Of a stretch of 64,000 nucleotides of DNA, positions 46,234 through 56,063 are shown in pieces. Source of the stretch: Pseudodesulfovibrio hydrargyri (GTDB taxonomy: Bacteria > Desulfobacterota > Desulfovibrionia > Desulfovibrionales > Desulfovibrionaceae); the NCBI RefSeq assembly GCF_001874525.1, contig NZ_LKAQ01000004.1, positions 1,168,937 through 1,232,936 of the forward strand. Reading direction: 5' to 3'. Every line of letters begins with the position of its first letter. Within the stretch, counting starts at the first letter, position 1. The notes under the pieces were generated by a model. That model was not told the DNA's origin, did not search any database, and worked only from the letters and a program-made list of their open reading frames with translations. A program made the translations under genes and the position numbers.

Positions 46234-46354
46234 GGCTCGCCTCCTTGGGCGTATTTCGCGGAAAGGCGCGCCGTGTCCGGCGGCTGGGCGCCGGGAGCTC
46301 GGCTCGTCCGTCCGCCGCTCTCCTTTCCCCGCACCGGCTTCGCCGGACAGCGGT

Positions 46355-46415
46355 TGTTCGAACATTTCCAGGGTTATCAAAATACAAAGCCTTTGGGGAG
46401 GGGGCGTGGATTATA
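46355..46415 (-). promoter_or_regulatory. Candidate fru operon promoter and operator
   Basis: On the minus strand a perfect -10 TATAAT (46410-46415) has only a poor -35 upstream, which suggests an activated promoter. The perfect palindrome TGTTCGAACA lies at 46355-46364 in the leader. The 316-base gap 46234-46549 holds this and the divergent marR-type promoter, with no gene. Confidence 0.4.
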
Positions 46416-46483
46416 TTTTCACGGCTTCGGCCCGGCCATGGAGCCGGGGGCCGGTTCGATCGGGAATTAACGGGAATAAGCCG

Positions 46484-46535
46484 TTGACAGTCCTCGTCGA
46501 TGAATTTATTGACTTGTCAACAATTGACTCATCAA
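46484..46535 (+). promoter_or_regulatory. Promoter region and tandem palindromes for the MarR gene at 46550
   Basis: A consensus -35 TTGACA lies at 46484-46489. Two palindromes follow, TTGACTTGTCAA (46509-46520) and TTGACTCATCAA (46524-46535), three bases apart, immediately before the ribosome site. Together they form a likely autorepressor site. The -10 is weak and overlaps the first palindrome. Confidence 0.6.
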
Positions 46536-46549
46536 CGAATTGGAGCGGC

Positions 46550-47026
46550 ATGAATTCCGAAAAGATAATGGCGTTCGACCTGGGATCCCCGGGCCGGAGG
46601 TTCTCCATCATCCATCGCCTCAGCCTGATCTACCTGTCCGGCCCCTTGTCCGAATCGGGCATCAGCAAGGGCAAGATTCCCTACCTGATGAAGATACTGA
46701 CTTCTCCGGGGATCGTTCAGGAGGACCTGACAAACCATCTCTGTCTCGACCGGGCGGCAACGGCCAGGGCGCTTCAGTCGCTGGAGGACAACGGCTTTAT
46801 CCGCCGCGAAGAGGACCCGGGGGACCGCCGCCGGAAGAAGGTCTACCCGACCGCCAAGGCGGAACGCCTGCAAGGGGAGATGGTCGACATGCTCAAGGCC
46901 CACAACGACGTCCTTCTTTCCGGCCTCGACGCGGCCGAGCAAACCCTGCTCATGTCGCTGCTCGACAGGGTCATAGACAATCTCCATCGCGGACTGGGCC
47001 GTCCCCTTCCGGAAGACGGGGAGTGA
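46550..47026 (+). CDS. MarR-family transcription regulator
   Basis: A 158-residue winged-helix regulator. The core is KIPYLMKILTSPGIVQEDLT, then the recognition region DRAATARALQSLEDNGFIRR and the wing REEDPGDRRRKKVYP. The start at 46550 (MNSEKIMAF) follows GGAG and comes just after the tandem palindromes. It is divergent from the fru operon and 50 bases upstream of the membrane/kinase fusion gene. The arrangement suggests that it controls itself and the downstream gene; control of fru is also possible. Confidence 0.88.
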   Translation: MNSEKIMAFDLGSPGRRFSIIHRLSLIYLSGPLSESGISKGKIPYLMKILTSPGIVQEDLTNHLCLDRAATARALQSLEDNGFIRREEDPGDRRRKKVYPTAKAERLQGEMVDMLKAHNDVLLSGLDAAEQTLLMSLLDRVIDNLHRGLGRPLPEDGE

Positions 47027-47076
47027 CCGTTCGTCATGCGCAAGCGGGCGGCTCCGATTCTTAACCAAGCAACAGA

Positions 47077-48423
47077 TTGAGTAGAGACAGCACCTTGAAA
47101 AAAACATGTAAAAGAATTTTCGTCGCCATCGTCGGCCTGGGCGTCATGGCCTTCGGCGTGGCGTTCTCCGTGAAAGCCAACCTGGGCGTGTCGCCCATCT
47201 CCTGCATACCGTACGTCTACAGCCTGAAGCTTGATCTGTCCCTGGGCGAGTTGACCATCCTGATGAACACCCTGTTCGTCCTGGCCCAGTTCCTGATCCT
47301 GCGGAAGCGGTACACCCTGCTGCACCTCTCGCAACTGGCCGCGGTCACGGTGTTCGGCTTCTGCATCGACCTGGCCCTGTACGCCATCGACAGCCTCTCC
47401 GTGTCCACATACGTGTGGCAGGTTCTGGTCTGCCTGCTGAGCTGCGTGCTTATCGCCTTGGGCGTCTTTTCCCTGGTCAAGGCCAAGCTCACCTATCTCC
47501 CGGGCGACGGCCTGGCCGTAGTGGTCTCAGACACCTTCAAGAAGGAGTTCGGCAAGCTGAAGGTCTCGTTGGACAGCTCCATGGTCGTCATCGGCCTGGC
47601 CAGCTCCTTCGTCTTCCTGCACAGGCTGGAAGGCATCCGCGAAGGGACGGTCATCGCCGCGCTCCTGGTCGGCTCCCTGGTCAAATTCTACAACAGCAGG
47701 ATACATTGGCTCGACGCCTGGCTGGGCAACGACGTCGCCGGGATGGAGGGGCTTGCGGCCGTGGACGGAGCGCTCGGCCAGCATCTCGTGGTCACGATTT
47801 CCCGCGAATACGGCAGCGGCGGACACGGTATCGGCCGGGAAATCGCGAAGAAACTGGGGATCGACTTCTACGACAAGGAGTTGATCAACATCACCGCCAG
47901 GGAAAGCGGCTTTACCGAGGAATACATCCGGCAGAACGAACAGAAACTGGCCGGTACGCTGCTCGATGAACTCTACATGCAGAGCTACGCCTATGTGCAG
48001 GACGAGCTCCCTCCGTCCGATGTGCTGTTCCTGGTGCAGAGCAAGATCATCCGGGAGATCGCGGCCAAGGGCCCCTGCGTCATCGTGGGGCGTTGCGCCA
48101 ATTTCGTCCTCAAGGACAATCCCAACTGCTTCAACGTCTTCATCCACGCGGACGAGGAATTCCGCAAGGCCAAGATGGTCAACGAATACGGCGTGGACGC
48201 GTCGATTTCCAACAAGGAACTGGAAAAGATGGACCGCGAACGGGCCAATTACTGTCTGGAATACACGGGCGAAAACTGGCGGGATTCGACCAACTACCAC
48301 ATCGCCATAAACAGCGCGGCATACGGCAATGAGGCGGAGATCGCCAACAAGATCATCGGAATCATCCCCGAAGGAATCCTGCATCCCCAAGGCGAACCCG
48401 CGGAACTGAAAGAGGCCGCTTAG
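47077..48423 (+). CDS. YczE-like membrane domain fused to cytidylate-kinase-like domain
   Basis: A 448-residue fusion. Residues 1-215 have five or six membrane segments and match the YczE/YitT-like membrane protein type (GLGVMAFGVAFSVKANLGVS). Residues 235-448 are a cytidylate-kinase-like P-loop domain: TISREYGSGGHGIGREIAKK, then LINITARESGFTEEYI and GPCVIVGRCANFVLKD. The Walker A is the SGGHGIG variant of this kinase-like group, and the true substrate is unknown. No ATG is available near the start; TTG at 47077 or 47095 is used, both with weak ribosome sites. It follows the MarR gene by 50 bases and is likely under its control. Confidence 0.78.
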   Translation: MSRDSTLKKTCKRIFVAIVGLGVMAFGVAFSVKANLGVSPISCIPYVYSLKLDLSLGELTILMNTLFVLAQFLILRKRYTLLHLSQLAAVTVFGFCIDLALYAIDSLSVSTYVWQVLVCLLSCVLIALGVFSLVKAKLTYLPGDGLAVVVSDTFKKEFGKLKVSLDSSMVVIGLASSFVFLHRLEGIREGTVIAALLVGSLVKFYNSRIHWLDAWLGNDVAGMEGLAAVDGALGQHLVVTISREYGSGGHGIGREIAKKLGIDFYDKELINITARESGFTEEYIRQNEQKLAGTLLDELYMQSYAYVQDELPPSDVLFLVQSKIIREIAAKGPCVIVGRCANFVLKDNPNCFNVFIHADEEFRKAKMVNEYGVDASISNKELEKMDRERANYCLEYTGENWRDSTNYHIAINSAAYGNEAEIANKIIGIIPEGILHPQGEPAELKEAA

Positions 48424-48460
48424 GCTCCCGTCAAGGCCGGGCCGCCGCCCGTGTCCGGTG

Positions 48461-49660
48461 CTACGCGCCGAGCACGGGCGCGATGCGCTCAAGCGCCCAG
48501 TCGACCTCGTCCCGGGTGACGACCAGCGGCGGGGCGAAGCGGATGATGGTCTCGTGGGTCTCCTTGCAGAGCAGGCCCGCCTCCTTGAGCCGTTCGCAGT
48601 ACCCGCGCGCGCCGCCCGCGCCGGGCGCGAACTCCACGCCGATGAGCAGCCCCTTGCCCCGGACCTCCCGAATCCTGGGATTGTCGATGCTCTTCAGGCC
48701 CTTCAGAAAGTATTCGCCCATCTCTCGGGCGTTTTCGATGAGATTCTCCTCGGTCAGGACCCTGAGGGCTGCTCGGGCCACGGCGCAGGCCAGCGGGTTG
48801 CCGCCAAAGGTGGAGCCGTGTTCGCCGGGCTTGAGCACGCCCAGTACCTCGGTGTTGGAGAGTACGGCCGAGACCGGGTAGAAGCCGCCGGACAGGGCCT
48901 TGCCGATCAGTGTCAGGTCGGCCTCGATCCCCTCGTGCTGTTCGGCCAAAAGCTTGCCGGTGCGGCCCAGGCCGGTCTGGATCTCGTCCAGGATGAGGAC
49001 GATGCCCGCCTCATCGCAGATGCGCCGGACGTCGCGCAGATAGCCGTTGGGCGGGATGATCACGCCCGCCTCGCCCTGGATGGGCTCCACGAGGAAGGCC
49101 ACGGTGTTGGGGGTGATCGCCTCCCTGAGCGCCTCGGCGTCGCCGAAGTCGACGACCTTGAAGCCCGGGGTGAACGGGCCGAAACCGGTGGTGGATACCG
49201 GATCGGTGGAGAACGAGACGATGGTGATGGTCCGGCCGTGGAAGTTGTTGCGGCAGACGATGATCTCGGCCTTGTCCTCGGGCACGCCCTTGACCTGGTA
49301 GCCCCACTTGCGCACGGCCTTGATGGCGGTCTCCACGGCCTCGGCCCCGGAGTTCATGGGCAGGACCTTGTGGGAGTTGGTCAGGTCGCACAGCTCCTTG
49401 TAGAGCGGGCCGAGCTGGTCGTTGCGGAAGGCGCGCGAGGTCAGGGTCAGCTTTTCGGCCTGCTCGACCAGGGCCCGCCTGATCTTCGGGTGGCAGTGGC
49501 CCTGGTTCACGGCCGAGTAGGCGGACAGGCAGTCCATGTACCTGTTGCCGTCCACGTCCCAGACCCAGACGCCCCGGCCGCGCTGAATGACCACGTCCAG
49601 CGGCTTGTAGTTGTGGGCGCCGTATTCGTCTTCAAGCAGGATGTATCGGTCGGATTGCAT
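48461..49660 (-). CDS. rocD: Ornithine aminotransferase
   Basis: PLP enzyme converting ornithine and 2-oxoglutarate to glutamate semialdehyde and glutamate. The 399-residue class III aminotransferase has [34 protein letters not shown] for the cofactor phosphate, D225 in [12 protein letters not shown] and the PLP-lysine K254 in [13 protein letters not shown]. These segments are closer to ornithine aminotransferase than to acetylornithine aminotransferase, although the latter is the main alternative. The start at 49660 follows GAGGAA. Confidence 0.88.
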   Translation of the reverse strand: MQSDRYILLEDEYGAHNYKPLDVVIQRGRGVWVWDVDGNRYMDCLSAYSAVNQGHCHPKIRRALVEQAEKLTLTSRAFRNDQLGPLYKELCDLTNSHKVLPMNSGAEAVETAIKAVRKWGYQVKGVPEDKAEIIVCRNNFHGRTITIVSFSTDPVSTTGFGPFTPGFKVVDFGDAEALREAITPNTVAFLVEPIQGEAGVIIPPNGYLRDVRRICDEAGIVLILDEIQTGLGRTGKLLAEQHEGIEADLTLIGKALSGGFYPVSAVLSNTEVLGVLKPGEHGSTFGGNPLACAVARAALRVLTEENLIENAREMGEYFLKGLKSIDNPRIREVRGKGLLIGVEFAPGAGGARGYCERLKEAGLLCKETHETIIRFAPPLVVTRDEVDWALERIAPVLGA

Positions 49661-49829
49661 GGCGTTCCTCGAGGTTGCGGTTGTCGTGCGGCCCGCCCGG
49701 AAAAGGGGCCTTTTAAGCGTACCTCCCCTTTTCGCCGGATTCAACCCATGACGAAATATTGTGGGTTTTGGAGTGGCGGAAAACGCTCAAATCCATTAGA
49801 TGATAGGTACTGTCACATGGAAAGGGCCT

Positions 49830-52927
<3,098 letters not shown>

Positions 52928-52931
<4 letters not shown>

Positions 52932-53977
52932 ACGATGGCCAGGGGCGGGTCCCCGGCGGCGGCAGGCAGGGCCCGGCCCACCAGGGCGGCGGGTTCCCCG
53001 GCCCGCTCGAGCATGGTCATGGCCCTGGCCACCAGCCCCGGCGGCACGGCCAGGATAAGTCCGCCCGAGGTCTGGGCGTCGAACATCATGTCGAAGTGGA
53101 CGGGATCGAGCCCGTCGGCGACCCTGACCTTGGGCAGGTAGTGGCGGCGGTTGCAGATGGACCCGGCGGGCAGAAGCCCCATGGAGGCCATGTCCAGCGC
53201 GCCGGGCAGAAGCGGCACGTCGTGCATGCGCAGCTCAAGCGTCACCCGGCTGGCCTCGGCCAGCTCGATCATGTGGCCGCCCAGGCCGAAGCCGGTGATG
53301 TCCGTGGCCCCGGTCAGGCCGAGCTCGCGGATGACCATGCCGCCGGTCTTGTTCAACCGCCCGCAGGTCTCGAAAAGCAGGTCCTCCATCTCGTCGCAGC
53401 CGGGCATCTCGCCCTTGACCGCCGTGGCCAGCACGCCCGTGCCGATGGGCTTGGTCAGGATCAGCTCGTCGCCGGGACGGACGCCCCGGTTGGAGGCGAA
53501 GCGGTCCGGGTCCACGATCCCGGACACGGCCAGGCCGTACTTGATCTCCGGGTCGTCCACGCTGTGCCCTCCGCTGGGCACCGCGCCCGCCTCCTCCACC
53601 GTGTCCTTGCCGCCGCGCAGCACCTCGGCCAGCACGGACATGGGCAGCCTGTCCGCCGGGAAGCAGACGATGTTCATGGCCGCCCACGGCTCGCCGCCCA
53701 TGGCGTAGACGTCGGACAGGGCGTTGGCCGCGGCGATGCGCCCGAAGCGGTAGGGATCGTTGACCACCGGGGTGAAGAAATCCACGGTCTGGACCAGGGC
53801 CTTGCCCGCCGGAAAAGACAAAACGGCAGCGTCCTCGTTGTCGCCGGGGCCTCCGGCGAGCACGCGGTTGTCTGGCCGGACCCCAAGGCCCGAAAGTGCG
53901 ATCTCCAGGTCCCCCGGAGTGATCTTGGCCGCTCAGCCCGCGGCTTTGACCATCTGGACCAGTTTCAACTTTTCCAT
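52928..53977 (-). CDS. selD: Selenophosphate synthetase, selenocysteine-containing
   Basis: Makes selenophosphate from selenide and ATP, the selenium donor for Sec-tRNA and selenouridine. The true gene starts at ATG 53977 and reads MEKLKLVQMVKAAG, an in-frame TGA at 53935-53933, then AAKITPGDLEIALSG and on to 52928. The TGA sits at residue 15, exactly where the catalytic Cys/Sec lies, with the conserved Lys three residues later (U15-x2-K18). Without read-through, the frame would seem to start about 38 residues too late. Later motifs are normal: SDVYAMGGEP, GGHSVDDPEIKYG, TDITGFGLGGHM and DAQTSGGLI. Length is 349 residues. Confidence 0.95.
53900..53924 (-). promoter_or_regulatory. Candidate bacterial SECIS hairpin in selD mRNA
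   Basis: Starting 8 bases after the UGA, GAUCACUCC can pair with GGAGAUC (CA bulged) around a 9-base loop GGGGGACCU. The loop begins about 17 bases from the UGA and has G in its first positions, as in SelB-binding hairpins. Confidence 0.55.
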
Positions 53978-54136
53978 GACTTCTCCTTGGGTTGATCTCT
54001 ACCAGAGGTCAGGGGGAAGGGGAAGTGGAGCGGGGGACGCCCATCCTTTGCCTTTCCCCCCTTCAAGTGATACGAGGACTCACGCCCGCCGCCCCCCGGC
54101 GGGGACAAAGGGAACAAGACCCCCTGGAGAACCACC

Positions 54137-54943
54137 ATGCAACAAGACGAGACCAAGGAATTTCTGGACTCCCTTCCGGAACTGGAAGAGGGCAAGACAT
54201 ACTGTTTCAAATGCTACCCCGGCATCGAGTGCTTCAACGCCTGCTGCTCGGACCTGGACATGGTCCTGACGCCGTACGACATCCTGCGCATGCGGGCCGC
54301 GCTCGACATGCCGTCCATGGACTTCCTGCGCGTGCACACCACGGCCTTCCACGCGCCGGACACCAACTTCCCGGTGTTCAAGTTCAAGATGCTCGACAAC
54401 GCCCGGCGGTCCTGCGCCTTCGTCACCTCCGAAGGGTGCCGCATCTACGCCGACCGGCCCGGCGCCTGCCGCATGTACCCGCTCGGCCGGGCCACCCGGC
54501 CCGACGGCAAGGGCGGCGTGCTTGAACAGTTCTTCATCGTCAGGGAGGACCACTGCAAGGGGTTCCTCGAAAAGGACGAATGGACCGGCGAATCCTGGAA
54601 ACAGGACCAGGGCTTCAAGGACTATACCGCGTTCAACGACCGGTACATGAACATCCTGTCGCGCACTCGCCAGCTCGGCCGACCCATCTCGGACAAGCTC
54701 AACCAGATGGCCATCCTCGCCTTGTACCGTATCGACGATTTCCAGGGATTCATCCAGAAGATGCAGCTTTTCGAGCGCGTGGAGGTGGACGAAAAACGCC
54801 AGCAGGCCATCATCACCAACGAAAACGTGGCCCTGTCCTTCGCCATGGACTGGTTCGAGCTCGTGCTCTTCCAGGACACCTCCAAGCTCAAGCCCAAAAA
54901 CGTCCCCATGCGGCGCAAGGGCGTCCGGCCCGAAGGAAACTGA
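54137..54943 (+). CDS. YkgJ-family cysteine-cluster protein
   Basis: A 268-residue protein with the YkgJ/UPF0153 zinc- or iron-chelating cysteine pattern: YCFKCYPGIECFNACCSDLD at the N-terminus, then RRSCAFVTSEGCRIYADRPG and ACRMYPLG. Proteins of this type bind a metal or iron-sulfur cluster, and their role is not settled. The C-terminal 120 residues are helical. The next gene starts one base after its stop, so both are in one operon. It is divergent from selD; a link with selenium is not evident. Confidence 0.85.
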   Translation: MQQDETKEFLDSLPELEEGKTYCFKCYPGIECFNACCSDLDMVLTPYDILRMRAALDMPSMDFLRVHTTAFHAPDTNFPVFKFKMLDNARRSCAFVTSEGCRIYADRPGACRMYPLGRATRPDGKGGVLEQFFIVREDHCKGFLEKDEWTGESWKQDQGFKDYTAFNDRYMNILSRTRQLGRPISDKLNQMAILALYRIDDFQGFIQKMQLFERVEVDEKRQQAIITNENVALSFAMDWFELVLFQDTSKLKPKNVPMRRKGVRPEGN

Positions 54944-54944
54944 C

Positions 54945-55427
54945 ATGTCCCTGCCCGATAATCCCAAGCTCATGTCCATCCGCACCTTCCTCAAACGGAA
55001 GGGTGTGTTTGCCCCCGGACACCGGCTCGTCTTTACCAACGGCTGCTTCGATATCCTCCACCCCGGCCACGTGGACCTGCTCCAGCGCTGCCGCGCCATG
55101 GGCGATTCCCTGGTGCTCGGCCTCAACTCCGACGAGTCCGTCAAGATGCTCGGCAAAGGCGACGACCGCCCCCTGAACACCGCCGAGGAACGCGCCTTCG
55201 TGCTCGCTGGGCTCGCCTGCGTGGACCACATCATCATCTTCCATGAATCCACCCCGCTCGAACTCATCAAGGCCTGCCGCCCCCAGATCCTGGTCAAGGG
55301 CGGCGACTGGCCCGTCGACCAGATCGTCGGCGCCGACGTGGTCGCCAAGGCGGGCGGCGAAGTGCACAGCCTGCCGCTTTTGGAAGGGTACTCCACGACG
55401 GCGTTTTTGGAGAGAGTGCGGGGCTAG
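54945..55427 (+). CDS. rfaE2: D-glycero-beta-D-manno-heptose 1-phosphate adenylyltransferase
   Basis: Adds AMP to heptose-1-phosphate to make ADP-heptose for the LPS inner core. The 160-residue stand-alone nucleotidyltransferase has FTNGCFDILHPGHVDLLQRC with the HxGH catalytic motif, and VKGGDW and LPLLEGYSTTAFLERV at the end. It lacks the kinase half of fused HldE, so a separate HldA-type kinase is expected elsewhere. AAGGAA lies before the ATG, inside the end of the previous gene. Confidence 0.92.
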   Translation: MSLPDNPKLMSIRTFLKRKGVFAPGHRLVFTNGCFDILHPGHVDLLQRCRAMGDSLVLGLNSDESVKMLGKGDDRPLNTAEERAFVLAGLACVDHIIIFHESTPLELIKACRPQILVKGGDWPVDQIVGADVVAKAGGEVHSLPLLEGYSTTAFLERVRG

Positions 55428-55816
55428 GGGAGGCCTCCGGCGGCCCCTTCGGGGAGACCAGGGCGCTGCCCTATCGCTGCTGTCGACGGCTCTAAGACCG
55501 AGCAAGCTCGGCCTAAGACCCGACGCGTCCCCGCTTAAGGCCGAGGGCCTTAAGAATCCCGTGTTCGCTTCGCTCAGGGGCGTGCGGACGCGGAAGGGTG
55601 CGACGGGAACGCATTCCGCCGTGTCGGTTGGCGATTTCGGATAGAGAAAACGGATGGTACGGCGTGCTTCTTTGCGAAAAGAGGCACGCCGTTTTTTCTA
55701 CCCGAAATCGCGGGTTTTGTTTTGGGGAAGGCGCAACGCCTCAAGAATTATTGCCTCGCCGACAGGAATAAAACGCCGCAAAGGCGTCTGAAGGGGGTAC
55801 GTCCACACCCGCCAGC
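55428..55816. other. Structured non-coding stretch, no gene seen
   Basis: Holds a degenerate start of the intergenic element (GGCCTCCGGCGGCCCC), a hairpin CTTAAGGCC-GAG-GGCCTTAAG at 55534-55554, and the nested inverted repeats at 55631-55711. The short frames across it have no coding character. Together with the long repeat that follows, it makes 636 bases without a gene. Confidence 0.6.
55659..55697 (+). terminator. Strong hairpin terminator, nested in a wider inverted repeat
   Basis: ACGGCGTGC (55659-55667) pairs with GCACGCCGT (55684-55692), extended inward by TTCTTT with AAAAGA, and is followed by six T. It is enclosed by the 10-base inverted repeat GCGATTTCGG (55631-55640) and CCGAAATCGC (55702-55711). 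Confidence 0.75.
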
Positions 55817-56056
55817 GGCGTTGGTTACCGTCCCGAAGGGTTCGCGCCGGACGGCCCTCCGAGGCCCATGGACGCCCGGCGCGAACCCTTCGGGACACCG
55901 TCCTTCCAAGCTACTCCTTCCTCCACGCGCAACAATCCACCTCCCCGCGCCCACGCTTTCGCCGCAGGCGACACAAGAAGTTTGGGAGGGTCCAGGGAAC
56001 CTTTTTCAAAAGGTTCCCTGGCGGGGTCTGGGGCAGCGCCCCAGCCGCCGGAGGCA
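55817..56056 (-). repeat. Long intergenic repeat, copy 2 (after the PHP-GT4 gene)
   Basis: Closely similar to 3860-4062 over most of its length. It contains a 21-bp perfect inverted repeat (55830-55850 with 55876-55896, starting GTCCCGAAGGGTTCGCG) not intact in copy 1, then the TTCGCCGCAGGCGACACAAG block, AAGTTTGGGAG, a perfect 14-bp hairpin (55992-56005 with 56008-56021) and CTGGCGGGGTCTGGGGCAGC. It is oriented with the minus-strand gene ending at 56064. Confidence 0.8.
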
Positions 56057-56063
56057 TTCTTTC

